This document shows, piece after piece, positions 1 to 10,780 of a stretch of 64,000 bases of DNA. Numbering within the stretch: the first letter of the stretch is position 1; every line of letters starts with the position of its first letter. Both the position numbers and the translations under genes were made by a program. Location: positions 1 to 64,000 of the forward strand of contig CAVPJQ010000005.1 in assembly GCA_963705495.1 (NCBI GenBank), written 5' to 3'. The stretch comes from DATBVX01 sp963705495 (lineage in GTDB: Bacteria; Pseudomonadota; Gammaproteobacteria; Steroidobacterales; Steroidobacteraceae). The notes below the pieces were generated by a model. It was not told the DNA's origin and ran no database searches. It worked only from the letters and a program-made list of their open reading frames with translations.

Positions 1-82
1 GAAGAGATTGCGTGAACAGCGCGCGAGTGCGCAATAGTCCGGCCGTCCCGAGCGCGGCCAGCACAAAGTCGCGTCTTCGCAT
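1..82 (-). CDS. 5' end of an exported protein with Tat-type signal (partial)
   Basis: Only the first 27 codons are in the window; the gene runs off the left edge on the minus strand. The start at 82 is preceded by a G-rich ribosome-binding stretch. The product opens MRRRDFVLAALGTAG, a twin-arginine motif (RRDF) followed by a hydrophobic stretch, so export by the Tat pathway is likely. The mature protein cannot be identified. It lies outside the island array, in what appears to be the original chromosomal flank of the tRNA-fMet locus. Confidence 0.65.
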   Translation of the reverse strand, partial: MRRRDFVLAALGTAGLLRTRALFTQSL

Positions 83-186
83 GAGCCCCCCAGCATCGTG
101 GCGCTTCTTCGGCGCCCGTGTGCAACATACGCTCATTCCTGTGCCGAGGAACAGGGCGAGATGCTCCTGCCTTCCCCTTCTCGAAA

Positions 187-222
187 TGAAGAAGCCCCGA
201 CGTTTTCACGCCGAGGCCTTAT
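187..222 (-). terminator. Probable original tRNA-fMet downstream terminator
   Basis: An inverted repeat pairs AAGGCCTCGGCG with CGTCGGGGCTT (read on the minus strand). It lies immediately beyond a copy of the tRNA 3' end at 230-242. On the minus strand the order is tRNA end, short AT-rich spacer, hairpin, as expected for a tRNA transcription terminator. I infer that this was the chromosome downstream of the tRNA before the islands inserted. Similar tRNA-end plus hairpin pairs occur at 41215 and 43373. Confidence 0.6.
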
Positions 223-229
223 TAAGAAG

Positions 230-242
230 TGGTAGCGGGGGC
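230..242 (-). repeat. att core copy 1 (tRNA-fMet 3' end)
   Basis: The 13-mer TGGTAGCGGGGGC is identical to the last 13 nt (with CCA) of the tRNA-fMet gene at 44127 and lies in the same orientation. The terminator-like hairpin is on its left and foreign DNA on its right. It therefore marks the distal left edge of the whole island array. Confidence 0.7.
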
Positions 243-433
243 GTGATATGGCCTGTTCCTACGATCCAGCAGTCCGCACGTTTGAAGTAGCGAGGGCGCG
301 AGTTGGATTTCGCACACCACTGATTTCACTGACGTTGATTTGCGCTAGGCCGGCCGTTGAATCGTGGTAGCTCAGGCACGGGTCCTAAATCGTCGGCACA
401 GTCCAAGTCGACGCGGCCATACTTCGTGAACGT

Positions 434-924
434 CTAGCGCGGGTTGGCCGCTTTGGCACAACTGGAACCTGAGGGCAGGAGGCGCTCGATCTCCGCTACA
501 AACTCGGGTGAATACAGCGCCACCTGATCGCACCAGATTGCCGCGACCCCTGGACGGCTCAATCGGTACTTCCAGCCTTCGCGCGCTCCCGCGAACTCCG
601 TCTCGTCTGGTACAGCCCGCTGCGGTACTGGTAGTGCGCGTTTTCCCAGTAGCGAAAGTAGGCGCGCGATATCCGATCCAGTCGAAACCGATCGTCCGGT
701 GAGAGCTCTTCACCGTCGTTGCTGCGACGCTCCGCGCTCAAGAGGCCCTCGTCGGTCGCTTCGGAGACCAGCAGTCCAACGACCTCCGAGGAGATCGCAG
801 TGCGGGTTTGCGCCTTCATCAGCTCGCGTTGCTCGCCAATCTGGTAGGCGAGAAACATTATGGACAGGATGACGCCAAAGTTGGCCGCGAGCTGCACACC
901 CTGGCTCACTCGATCAAGATTCAT
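434..924 (-). pseudogene. Small membrane protein, frameshifted
   Basis: The first frame encodes about 107 sensible residues: MNLDRVSQGVQLAANFG, a membrane segment (about residues 12-28, VILSIMFLAYQIGEQRE), then AYFRYWENAHYQYRSGLY. It then shifts near 605-612 into a frame that continues EFAGAREGWKYRLSRPG and ends NPR-stop at 434. The joined product of about 162 residues resembles a widespread family of unknown function with an N-terminal helix and a YFRxxENxHYQY segment. One single-base change separates the frames. It is the main content of module 1. Decay and sequencing error are both possible. Confidence 0.6.
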
Positions 925-965
925 GGATCACCTCTCGGGGCGTGACGCGCCGCCGTTTTGCGTGC

Positions 966-1160
966 TTAGGTGACGGGCACCGTTCGTTGGGTGCCGTGCG
1001 TCTCGTTGTCTATGTTGCCCTCGTTGAGACGGGATCGATACCGGCGGGGGGGTTCGCGGTTGATGTACCACAGGTAGCCTAAGCCCCCGAACACGGCAAT
1101 CAACTGCAAAGACTTGCGCGAAGCGCCGCAGCCATTCCCAATTCGCCAGAACAGCGAGCG
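966..1160 (-). other. Possible C-terminal fragment of a membrane protein
   Basis: An open frame on the minus strand reads QLIAVFGGLGYLWYINREPP and then a polar tail ending in a stop at 966. The hydrophobic segment followed by a charged tail looks coding, but the frame has no credible start and is closed by a stop at 1161-1163. It lies 41 bp upstream of the frameshifted gene at 434-924 on the same strand. It may be a truncated upstream partner. I do not recognise a family. Confidence 0.25.
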
Positions 1161-1171
1161 TCACGCGGCCG

Positions 1172-1335
1172 TTGGCCGAGGGCCCGACCGCCGCCCGGGC
1201 AGTGCTGAGGCGGTTGTTCAAGCAGATTCCGCTGATTCACCGCGGGGGCGAAGTGTTCGCGGAGCTGAAATTACCTGCCCCGACGCTGAAGGTGTGCCGA
1301 ACCGGGGCCGCAACATTGGATGGTAGCGGGGGCGC
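1172..1335 (+). pseudogene. Recombinase C-terminal remnant, right end of module 1
   Basis: The frame reads LRRLFKQIPLIHRGGEVFAE and then runs into GSGG as it enters the tRNA-end core at 1321. This beta-rich tail followed by GSGG is typical of large serine recombinases that integrate in tRNA-fMet; in databases the tail often continues as RIRTCDLRVMSP when the tRNA gene is complete. Only about 50 residues survive. The sequence differs from the relics at 10313, 38703 and 43910, so a distinct recombinase was involved. Confidence 0.45.
1321..1333 (-). repeat. att core copy 2 (module 1/2 boundary)
   Basis: A perfect TGGTAGCGGGGGC copy of the tRNA-fMet 3' end. A recombinase-tail remnant lies on the left. 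On the right is a left end unlike those of modules 3-5; the plus frame just after the core stays open to about 1475 (PYNLINPDSTSLKLAMPIDY) without a recognisable match. Confidence 0.7.
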
Positions 1336-1497
1336 CCTTACAACCTTATCAACCCGGATTCCACTAGCCTGAAACTCGCCATGCCGATCGACTACTTTGG
1401 GGTGATCCGCCCGAGGCCTTCCCTAGAGTGGCAGCCAGGCTCGACCCTGTACCGGCACGCGGGTGAGGCCGGCTAGGACCGGCAACTGGCGCGCGTC

Positions 1498-1944
1498 CTA
1501 TTGAACTGTTTGCGTCGCCCACGTCCATGCGGTTATCCGCCACCCGGCTGCAGTCTTATGCAATACGAACGTGCTCGTCGCAATCTGCCTTACACGCTTA
1601 CCCTTTTGTGTGAAAGCGAACGTGCTCGGAAGCACTACATATGCGCGGTCTCCAGAAATGATGAGCTGCTGAGGGTTCCCTATCGTGCCGGTAGCGTCGG
1701 TTGTTCCTTCCCGTTGGTTGTACGCGTCGGTGTCCTTCTGCCATCTGGAGCAGGCGCCTGGACCGTGCCACTCGAACGGCGGAATATCGTCGATGACGGC
1801 CGCATCGTCGGCGCAAGTAGCTACAGTCCCTGCCTCGCTGGAAATCCACTGTTCCAAGACCGCCATGATGTCGCCCTTGTCCGAGGCTAGGGCCGACCCG
1901 GCAGTCAGCACGCTCACAGCAAGAGCGATCACTACTTTGTTCAC
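1498..1944 (-). CDS. NTF2-like (SnoaL/DUF4440-type) secreted protein
   Basis: A 148-residue protein. I prefer the GTG start at 1944 (VNKVVIALAVSVLTAGSALA) to the ATG at 1995 because AAGAAGGG lies 6-7 nt upstream and it begins exactly at a Sec signal peptide ending ALA. The mature part (DIMAVLEQWISSEAG to WRITAWTWATQTVQ) has the helix plus curved-sheet pattern of the NTF2/ketosteroid-isomerase-like fold. Catalysis is not established for such periplasmic members. It stands alone with a 180-bp AT-richer upstream region, and is the only unbroken gene in module 2. Confidence 0.65.
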   Translation of the reverse strand: MNKVVIALAVSVLTAGSALASDKGDIMAVLEQWISSEAGTVATCADDAAVIDDIPPFEWHGPGACSRWQKDTDAYNQREGTTDATGTIGNPQQLIISGDRAYVVLPSTFAFTQKGKRVRQIATSTFVLHKTAAGWRITAWTWATQTVQ

Positions 1945-2181
1945 TGGTTGTCCCTTCTTCGAAAATTCCGATTCTTCTAATGGTTGATGTGACACGGCTC
2001 GAGCTCGCGACTCCTACGTGAATGACGTAATGCTCTCTATATATAAGAGTGATTTAGCTCCCGGCCGTGATCACAGGTGAGCACACACATGCGTTCTGTG
2101 TGCACACGTGACCAAATCTGCGTGCCCATGCGTGCCCGAACGGCTCGAAAGCAGTCGATAAGCGAAGCGTCCACTGGGCGA

Positions 2182-2797
2182 TCAGTGATTGCTGCTTGGC
2201 GAGGGCGCAGCCACCGCCAACAGGAAAATGAAACTGGTATTACCGGCCTGACTGCTTGCCGTGATCGTATAAGGGGCCAGCGAACTCGCGGCGCTGGGCG
2301 TACCCGCGATGACGCCGCTCTTGCTATCGAGTGCCACTCCCGGGGGCAGAGCCGGCGTCACAGCATAGTGTTCGACGGCGCCTGCGACTGATGGAACCAA
2401 TGGCGCGAGCGGCATTCCCACAGTACCTGCGGCCGGGCTGGGGTAAGAAAGATGGTTCGGGGGCTCGGTCACGCTCAGCACCAACGGGAACGAGGCGCGC
2501 ACTCCGGCGCCACGGGCATTCACCAAGTAGGTTGCCGACCCACTGGCCTGCGTCGGCGCACCGGAAATGACCCCACTTTGCCCATCGAGCGAGAGGCCCG
2601 GCGGCAAAGGCGGGGCTTACGGTGTAGTGGCCGATCGTCCCGGACACTGCGGGCGTCAGCGCCATCGCCTCCCCGATCACCGCCGGGAATGGGTTTGACC
2701 CGTTGTAGGAAAGCACCGGCGTCGCCAATGAAGCCTGCCTGCCCTCGCTGCAGGCGACGAGTGCGCACAAGGTCATGAACGCGCCGGTGAGCCGCAT
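2182..2797 (-). pseudogene. Ig-like (He_PIG) lipoprotein, frameshifted
   Basis: The start MRLTGAFMTLCALVACSEG gives a lipoprotein signal (lipobox LVAC). Putative Ig repeats of the He_PIG type follow (YTVSPALPPGLSLDGQSGVI, YAVTPALPPGVALDSKSGVI). The reading frame breaks near 2607-2615 in a TTT run, where removing one T restores PALPPGLSLDG. Intact, it would be about 205 residues with two to three repeats, anchored in the outer membrane. It follows the larger related lipoprotein at 2885-4622, and the two are probably tandem paralogues. Confidence 0.65.
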
Positions 2798-2884
2798 CGA
2801 CCTAGCCCAGGCCAAGCTGGAGCCAGGCTCCGAGCCAGGCAGGGCTGTTCGTGAATGGTGCGCGGTTCCACTCGTGCCCCACGC

Positions 2885-4622
2885 TCAGTTCACTCTGCAA
2901 CCGAGCGCCGTGAACGAGACGACAGCATTGCCTGCCCCGGTGTACTGCACATCGAGCTCGTAGCCGCCAATCGTGTTCGACACGGCCCCGGTGGCAGCGT
3001 AGGTGACAAATGACCGACCGCCACGTACTCCCCACACTCGCGTTCACCGTCCCGGTAAGATCCGCGCCAGATACCACTCCCGTGAGGTAACCGAACGGGA
3101 TGCGGCCCGTGACATTGCCCGACCCGTCCATCGTCAGCGGATCATCGCGGGAGAACGCGGCAGTTGCGGGATCGCCGGGCGTGCCGAGGACGGCCGGGAA
3201 GAACACGTACGTCGGCCCGAGTTCCGCGCCACCGGCGGCCTGGAATGTACCTGCCTCGCCCGCCAGGTAGGTGGTGCCAGCCAGGAAGGTTGGGTCGGAA
3301 AATCTACCCTTCACCGTGAGATTCGACCCTGGCGTGATCACGGCGACGCTGCCATCGAGCGATGGGTTCACCGCGTTGGCCGAGGCAATCGAGAAATCCG
3401 TGTGATCAGGGGGGGCCCAGGCGTGGACCTGCATGCTGCCGTCCGGGAATACCCTTGCGTCGAACGCGCCGTGTACGCCGGGTGTCGCGTCTGCGGTGTA
3501 GGTACCCTGGTAATCACCCGAATACGCGCAGGCGTATGCCGCGCGCAGAAACGCCTGGGCGCTGGCAGCATCCGGCAAGGCGTGCGACCCGCCATCGGCG
3601 GTGCGCGCCTGCTGGATCACGGCTCCTAGCGCGGCAGGCAGATCGGTCGTATTGAAATCGACGGGCGCCCAGCTCGCAGCCGCGGCGGTCACCGCCGACG
3701 AGATCTGAATGCCGTTCCGCGGATCCCCGTCCTGATCCAGCATCATCAGGAATCGAACCCGATTCAGCACGGGCTCCGAGCTGCCGGTGCCGTTGGCCAC
3801 GAGATCGACGGGCGTCAGCAGCGGCTTGGCCATTGACGCCGTGCCCAGCACGACCCCGCCCACGTGAAAGGCGATGCCGTGACCCGACTCATAGGCGAAC
3901 TGCCCGTTGCTGTCCGTCACACCGGTCTGGGCTCCGGAGTCGTAGCCGAGCCCGATGACCGTGGCGCCGCGGAAGAACCCGGTCATCGGCGTTCCCGTCG
4001 GCGGCGGATCGACCGCAAGCACCAGGTCGGCAGAGGTCGTCGACGCGAGGTCGTTGTTGGCGACGATGTTATAGGTGGCCTCCACTCTGGCGCTCGTCGG
4101 TGTGCCCGACACGACGCCCGTGATGGAATCGAAATTCAGGCCGGCCGGCAATGACGGGCCGACGTTGTAGAAAACCGCGGTGCCGCTCAACGTGGGCACG
4201 AGTGGACTCAGCGCCGTGCCGACGACAGCCCGCACCGGGCTCGCGTAGCTCATGTTGCTCGGCGGTGCTTCCACCGTCAGAGGCAGGTCGAAGGTCGCGC
4301 TCGATCCAGCAATCTGCGCAGAGATATAGTAGGTCCCCTGCGGCGCGGCGGCCTGCGGTGTTCCGCCGATCACGCCCGTGTTCGGGTCAAGCGAGAGTCC
4401 CGCCGGCAGTGCCGGAGTCACGGCAAAGGCACTCGCACTGCCGCCGCTGACCGACGGTGGCCAAGGCCCGTACGCAGTGCCGACTTCGGCAATCGTCGAG
4501 ATGAAATATGAGAGTGCAGCTACCTCTGGCGGAGGCGGTGGCGGCGTTCCCCCCGCGCCGCCGCCCCCACACCCGACCATGAACAGAGCCAGGAACGTCA
4601 CAGATCCGATTGAACGCAACAT
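2885..4622 (-). pseudogene. Large Ig-like (He_PIG) lipoprotein, frameshifted near its end
   Basis: The start at 4622 (MLRSIGSVTFLALFMVGCGG) is fixed by AAGGGGAG 4 nt upstream and a lipobox MVGC; the upstream in-frame ATG at 4670 has neither. Two He_PIG repeats (VTPALPAGLSLDPNTGVIGG and VGPSLPAGLNFDSITGVVSG) occupy about residues 35-205. A roughly 350-residue domain of unknown function follows. The frame shifts near 3006-3012; the correct tail (FVTYAATGAVSNTIGGYELD...) ends at 2885. Total about 579 residues. Likely surface-exposed; ligand unknown. Confidence 0.7.
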
Positions 4623-4737
4623 GATGCTCCCCTTATGGTGGTTTACCGATGGGGAGCAGTTGTCACTCAAAGCGTGTGGGTGTGCATGAACTCCGGGTGA
4701 AGGTGGTTCCTGTTTTCGTGAAGATTCAGGAAGGACG

Positions 4738-7428
4738 TCAATGCCCCCATCGCTTCACAACTAGCAGGCTGACTTGTCTGCCAAGCAGACTGGCATTGGT
4801 CGGGTCGTAGCCCATGGTGCCCGAAGGCAGGTCAAATTGGTTGACGAAGGGCGGGCGTTGGTCGAGAGCGTTGTTGATCCCGAGATTGAATTGGGTATTG
4901 GCGAGCCAGCCGGAGCCGGCGTCGACCTGGTAACCGATGTTGACGTCGACGGTGGTCCAGGAATCGACATTTCGCACCGGGACCGAGCCAGGATCCCGGT
5001 AGGCGCCGGTGTAGTTCACGGTGCTCTGGACGGTCCAGCCGCGGAGCGACCATGACAGGTTCCCGACCAGCCGCAAGCTCGGTGAGTTGCCGACGGTATC
5101 CACGAGGTCAAAGACCGGCGCGGTAGCGGTTATCTGCTGCTTCTGGTCAATCGTGTAGGTGCCATTCAGGCTAGCGTTCAACTTGCCCCATGCCGTGTTT
5201 CGAAAATAATCCATCGCCACGTCCACGCCCCGAGTCTTGAGGCTGGCAATATTGCGAAACCGGCCGTCTATGATTACCGCGATCGGTTGGTTGCAATTCT
5301 CTCCATTGATCGATGGTTTCTTGCACACGGCATCGATCTGCGCCTGCGTCGGGTTGCGCGTGATCAGCGAGGCCAATTGCGCCTCCTGGGTGAGGAAGAG
5401 ATCAGGGTCGGGGTGCGGGGGTTGGATCTTGCCCCGGTAGTCGATATCGAAGTACGTCAGCGATAGTGAGAAGTTCTGGATGGCAGGCGGGGTCAGGTCT
5501 ACACCCGCGTTCCAGGCACGCGCCGTCTCCGGCTTAAGATCCGGCAGCGGACCCCAGAGCTGCAGCGCGCGCGTGTAACCGGTAGGAGAGCGTGGATCGA
5601 CAACGTCCGCGATCCAGGTATCACCCACCTGGTCGCGATTACTCCAAAAGAACGGCGGTGCAAGGAACGAGGTTCCCCAGTTTCCACGCAGCTTCACGAG
5701 TGCTGATGGCCGCCAGCTGAAGCCCACTTTCGGATTGAAGGTGCCGCCGACATCGCTGTAACTGTCGTAGCGACCCGCCAACGACAAGTCCAGGCGACCG
5801 GATGTTGAACCCTCGTGCGGAGCCACCACCGGCACCGCCAGCTCGAAAAATCCCGAGCGAATCAATCGTTCCCGATCCTCCGGGAGCTCCGCAATGTTGG
5901 TCCCGACCGAATGCTCATGGCGAAACTCGCCTCCGACTGCAAGCCGGATTGCGCCGGCGCGCCCGTTGAAGAGCGGGCCATCGGCAATCACGTTGGCCGA
6001 TGGGGTGGTAAACACATTCAAGTCATCAGAGGTGCCGTTCTGTCCGCGCAGCGCAGCCAGGGCGGTCGCGTTGGTATGCGAGCCATCCCCGAAGATATTG
6101 AGCGCGGTCGCCGGGTCGGAGCTCGCCAGCGCTGCATCGATGGCCGCGTCGTTAAGGGCGAAGTTGGACTCGACGAACTCGGTAGACGCCTTCGCATAGG
6201 CACCGGCGAGGTTGATTTGCCACCCCTTCGGCAGCACGCCTTTGGCGGACACGGAAACGAAGGAATTCGTAGTCGGCCCACTGTCGACCACGGGACCGAA
6301 GTCGCGCGACAAATCGTAGGCCACGAGCACCGGACCTCCCAGGTGATTGAACGCATTGGACGCGGGCACGAGAAGTCATTCGGGCGTACCGGGTACGTGA
6401 ACCTGAAATCCTGCGTGGAGTAGCGACCGTCGGCGGCTAGCTCCCATTGTCTCTGTCATCTTGTAGGAGGCACTCACGAAGGCGCTGCGCGTGGTCTGCT
6501 TGGGCAGAATGTCGTTGTCGGTGACGTTGTCCGTGTAGTTGGCAGTTCCCGGGATGAGCTGCGCGGCGGTCAGATGCGTTCCGTCCTGCCCATGTGGGAT
6601 AGCCGCAATGGGTGCCAGGGTGACCGGGTCGAGGATGGTGCCGGGATTGCTGGCGAAACCGCGCAGGTCAGTGCCGCCGAAGCCCCTGAAGTTGGCGTTG
6701 GCCGCGCAAACAGCGCGTGCACTGCACGGCAGGGCATCGCTGTCGTCAAACTGGAAGCCCGCCATTACGTTGCCACGCGATCCCACGTGACCTACTAGTA
6801 GCGCCGCCGAGCGCTCCGTGGCGTCGCTGTCTGTCGCGCTTCCGCGGATGCGCGCTTCGATCCCCTCGAAGTTCCTGCGCAAGATGATATTCACGACCCC
6901 GCCAATGGCATCAGAACCGTAGAGCGCGGAAGTACCCTCGGGCAGGATCTCGATGCGTTCGATGGCCGATACCGGAATGGTCGATATGTCGGTGAAGCTC
7001 CCCTGCCAGCCACTCGCGCCCTGACGCTGGCCATTCACGAGCGTGAGCGTCGTACCGACACCCAGGCCCCGCAATTGCACCTCAGCCCCGTGATTGAGGT
7101 TGAAGAACCCGGGTTCGCTTACCGCTCCATTGGCGCGATTGAAGTTCTGCGTCACGGTCGCCAGCACGTCCTCGACTCTGCCGTAGCCACTGGCATCGAT
7201 CTGGTCGCGGCCAATGACGATCAGTTTCGATCCCGCGGTCTCTACTCCGCGGATGTGACTTCCGGTCACAACGATCTCCTCAAGACTGCTCGCGTCTTCG
7301 CTTTCGGCCATGGAACAGGGCGGATCAGGACAGCGGTCGTCTGCGGCTGCGTTGACCACAGGCACCGTGCCCAGGCCCAACATCAGTCCTAGGCGGGCAG
7401 CGCAGAGGCTAAATGTATTCTCGCTCAC
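4738..7428 (-). pseudogene. TonB-dependent receptor, frameshifted twice
   Basis: The N-terminal frame (from a GTG at 7428) has a signal peptide, a TonB-box-like EEIVVTGSHIRG and the plug domain (DVLATVTQNFNRANG, RIEILPEGTSALYGSDAIGG). The barrel continues in another frame to 4738 and ends in an aromatic-rich strand (LLVVKRWGH). A short bridge (ELAADGRYSTQDFRFTYPV) sits in the third frame. The breaks are near 6427 (GGG versus GG) and 6368 (CCC versus CCCC), both in homopolymers. Repaired length is about 897 residues. It lies 36 bp downstream of a matching regulator gene. It would import an unknown ligand across the outer membrane. Confidence 0.75.
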
Positions 7429-7464
7429 TGACGCTGTTGTCGTTCAATGCGCAGCGGCCGAATC

Positions 7465-9894
7465 TCAACGTCTCGGCACGGCCCCCTGTCGGCGAAGCGC
7501 TTCGAGCTGGCTGCGCTGCGCGTCGACATAGCGGCGCACGTCGGCCGCGATGGCCTGGAATCGCGCGTCGCCGTGCAGTGGCAGCCACAAGGGATCGTAG
7601 TTTATGGTGTACCACCATTGCACGTAGAACCCTGACCGAAATGATTCCGCCAGTTCGACAAGCGCCGCGTCCGGTTTGCCGTCAAGCAGCAGCACGCCAG
7701 CGCGTATGCGGCGTGAATCGCCCAGATACTTGGCCTCGTTGGCATCGTTCCACGATGACGCGGCACGCCGCAGCGCCGCTGCCTGCTCGGTTTGGCCGGC
7801 TGCCGCGAGCAGCTGTGAGAGATGGACGGCGACGCCTTTATTGCATACGTCCAAATGGGCCGCCGGAGGGTCGGCGAGATAGTACTTCGATTTGATGAAC
7901 GCAATCGCCCGGTTCAGTTCTCCGGTCTTCAACGCATAGTCGCGCAGCGCTTCGCTCTGCCAGAACTCGCAGTGGTCGTCGTCGCGCGTCCAACCCTCCT
8001 CATCGTATGCCGCCAGGCCTGCACGCCGCCAATCGCCGTCGTGCATCGCGAGCAGTCCCACCACGCGCGCGTCTTGCGGCATTCCGGCGACTACCGCGCG
8101 TGCCGCCTTTCGCATCGCCCAGGTCGAGATACACCGTCATGGCGTCGTGACGCGACAATGAATTCTTCGGATCGAGCGCGATGGCATGCTCGATGATCTG
8201 GATGGCTTCGGCCAGCTTTCCCTCGATCAGCCAACGGTACTTTTCCATACCACAGCAGCGCCGGAACGAAGTTCGGATCGAGCTCCAGCACTTGCAGCGT
8301 TTTTTGATCGGAAGTCCTGATGTCGCTATCGTAGACACTGAACACTCGCATCTGCGAAATGCGCACTGGGCGATATCGGATCGACCCACAGGGCGCGCTT
8401 TAGAACGCTCTTGGCTTCCTCGGGCCGTTGCAGATCGAAATAAAGAAACTCGGCGTACGCCTCAAGTCCGCGCCCGTTGCTCGGATCAAGTGCGGCGCCC
8501 TGGCGAAAGTCGCGCTCGCGCGCAACGATCAGCGGGTTGTCCGATGTCGCACCCGCATCATGCGGCTTGTCTCCCCACATGGCACGCGCAAAGTACGCGG
8601 CGCCCAACTTGGGATCCAACTCGAGCGACCGATCGATCAAATGACGATAGCGCTGCCTGACCGGCCTCAAATTCTCGCGGCGTTGATCAGCCGCTTGCAT
8701 CTTTGCGTCGTACAATGAAGCGTAGGCGGGCGCGAAATTCGGGTCCAACGCAATCGCCCTTTCAAAATAGGGTACTGCGGCATCCGACTCGGCGACGGTG
8801 AAGCGGCCGAGCAGGGTCCGACCCTGCAAGAAGGCGAGATAAGCCTCCAAATTTGCACTGCGGGCACCGGCCGGGGGTTTGGGTGCGCCCGCTCCGATTC
8901 GCACCGACAAAGCGTCGGCGATCTGATCAGCGATCTCATCCTCGATGCTGAAGATATCGTGCAAACCGCGATCAAAATGGGCCGACCAAATCAGAGTACC
9001 TGCGGCCGAGTCCACGAGGTGCACGGCGACCCGCAACCGATCCGCCTCGCGTTGCACGCTGCCACCGATCAGATATCCGGAATTGAGACGGCGGCCGATC
9101 TCGCTTGAATCAATGTTTTTGGTTGGAAGTGCGAATGAGGAATTGCGCGCAATGATCGACAGTCCGTCAATTCGCGACAGGCGGTTGAGTATCATTTCCG
9201 GCAGGCCCTGCGCCAGATACGCGTCGGCTGGATCTGCGCTGATGTTGTCGAATGGCAGGACGGCCACCGTACGGGCGCGCGCGCCGATCGCTGCACCTTC
9301 ACGCGGCGGATTCTCAAGTTGCGGTTGAGTGCCCACGGAGCGAACTCTATTTATCGTTCGCATTGCTATAGCGACTGCGAAAATGGCCACCAACAGGACG
9401 GACAATACGAGCCACCAGATTCGGCGCGGCTTGGCGGTGACTGTTCGTGGCTCGGTTGCTACCGTGTCTCCAGTCGACAGCTCATTAGGTTGCGTGACGA
9501 TCACCGGCGCGGACAACGGACCTTCGACCGGCGGCGCCGGACGGACGGCGGGAGACACGGTCGCAACCAGCCGGTAACCGCGACTTCGCACCCCGGCGAT
9601 GTAGCGCGGCTCTTGCGCGTTATCTCCCAGCGCCTCGCGCAGCAAGTTGACCCGCTTGGCTACGGTCTCCGGGCTCACGATCATTCCGGGCCAGACGCGT
9701 GCCATGAGCAAGTCGTTGCTGAGGATATTGGGCGCGACCCGAATCAGTGCAAGCAGCAACTGAAAGGACAGATTGGGCAGGGGGATTGCGATGCCCGCTC
9801 GCGTGACGCGCTGCTGTCCGACATCGACGTGCAGGTCGCCGACGATAAACGCCTCGCTGGCCACGGCGGATATGCCGCTTGGAGTTTGATTCAT
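7465..9894 (-). pseudogene. CadC-like winged-helix/TPR regulator, frameshifted
   Basis: The first 522 residues are open: a winged-helix DNA-binding domain (about 15-115, ending ARYIAGVRSRGYRL-like), a membrane segment near residue 170 (WWLVLSVLLVAIFAVAIAM), a TolB-like domain (VAVLPFDNISADP) and TPR repeats. The TPR tail continues through breaks near 8360, 8245 and 8110 and ends at 7465, for about 810 residues in all. ToxR/CadC-type proteins of this layout sense signals across the inner membrane. The gene directly precedes the TonB receptor on the same strand, so it probably controlled it. Confidence 0.75.
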
Positions 9895-10057
9895 GGGTCT
9901 GAGTCGACCTTCTCCAGTGCGGTCACGGAAGCTTTAGCTTTCCGCTCAGGTGCGTCGAAAAAATTAGTGTTTTGTCCCTCTCCGTGAATGACTCTAACAG
10001 CACGTCGGTCCGAGGGCGAACCAAGCTTTTGCTTGGGAGGAGAAGGAATAGTCCGCT

Positions 10058-10210
10058 GTGCGCGGCTGGACCTGTGGGAACGCGACACTCGCGGTCCGGA
10101 CCTATGATCAGGACTGCAAGATCACGCAGGTCGACAGCGGGGGCCTCAAGACCTACGCATACGACGACGCGTTCCGGATCACCGGGATCACGGATACGGT
10201 GGAGCGCATA
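10058..10210 (+). pseudogene. RHS/YD-repeat fragment
   Basis: One frame reads RTYDQDCKITQVDSGGLKTY followed by AYDDAFRITGITDT, which matches the YD-repeat rhythm of RHS and polymorphic-toxin proteins. Only about two repeats remain, and the frame loses similarity after 10210. There is no N-terminal or toxin part nearby. It sits just left of a recombinase-tail remnant, so it is debris near the right end of module 2. Confidence 0.5.
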
Positions 10211-10312
10211 GACTGGCGTCGGCATCCTGAGCAGCGTCAAGTACACCGGACAGATCGTACTTGGTCGAACCACGATGGGAACGCGGAGCCAGCAACTCCG
10301 CGCAGTGACGCA

Positions 10313-10541
10313 TGAAGCTCAAGTACGAGCCGCTGCACGTGCGCGTCGAAGTGTTTGATGCGCGTCGTTACGACTGTGCGACGGAGAGATCCTCGAGGCA
10401 CGCGCCTTGATTGCTGAGCTGCTCGGAGGTCAGGTTCCAGTCAGGGCGGAGGGAGAGAAAGTGTACGCACGCGTCCCGAAGGACGCGGCGTATTTACTGG
10501 CCACTTGTGGAATCAAGGGCCTCGAAGGTGGTAGCGGGGGC
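10313..10541 (+). pseudogene. Recombinase C-terminal remnant, right end of module 2
   Basis: Two frames joined by a shift near 10380 read LHVRVEVFDARRYDC, then EILEARALIAELLGGQVPV, then AYLLATCGIKGLEGGSGG, entering the tRNA-end core at 10529. The LLGG(Q)V segment and GSGG tail are typical of the C-terminal region of large serine recombinases at tRNA-fMet. The catalytic and zinc domains are absent. The sequence is unrelated in detail to the other remnants. Confidence 0.55.
10529..10541 (-). repeat. att core copy 3 (module 2/3 boundary)
   Basis: A perfect TGGTAGCGGGGGC core. A recombinase tail lies to the left. To the right starts the left end shared with modules 4 and 5. Confidence 0.8.
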
Positions 10542-10650
10542 CTGCTTTTTGGCTGTGAGCGATCGACCCATCCCCCTCGTTGCCCCGTGAGAGACGGAAA
10601 AGGATCGGGTACACATGTCGGCTCGGCGTTGCAATGAGGTGACGGGGCTC
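10542..10650. repeat. Conserved island left end, copy 1
   Basis: The sequence right of the core (CTGCTTTTTGGCTGTGAGC, then CCATCCCCCTCGTTGCCCCG and GCTCGGCGTTGCAATGAGGT) recurs at 15341-15447 and, for its first 55-60 bp, at 39085-39140. It carries no convincing gene and is probably the attachment half-site arm of this island family. Confidence 0.65.
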
Positions 10651-10780
10651 GCTTGTGGTGTTGTTTGCTGAGATTACCCGCTGACGCACTCGGCTGAATG
10701 GGTGGCTTCAATCGGCCACTAACGGCGTTCCAACCTGCAACACCAATGGAATTACTCACGATATAGCGCTTAATATTTGC

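Noticed and set aside
12..290. 92-residue plus-strand frame at the left edge
   Set aside because: It crosses the Tat-signal gene, the hairpin and the att core; composition is not protein-like.
3003..3629. 208-residue plus-strand frame
   Set aside because: Antisense to the He_PIG lipoprotein gene; Arg-rich composition typical of a shadow frame.
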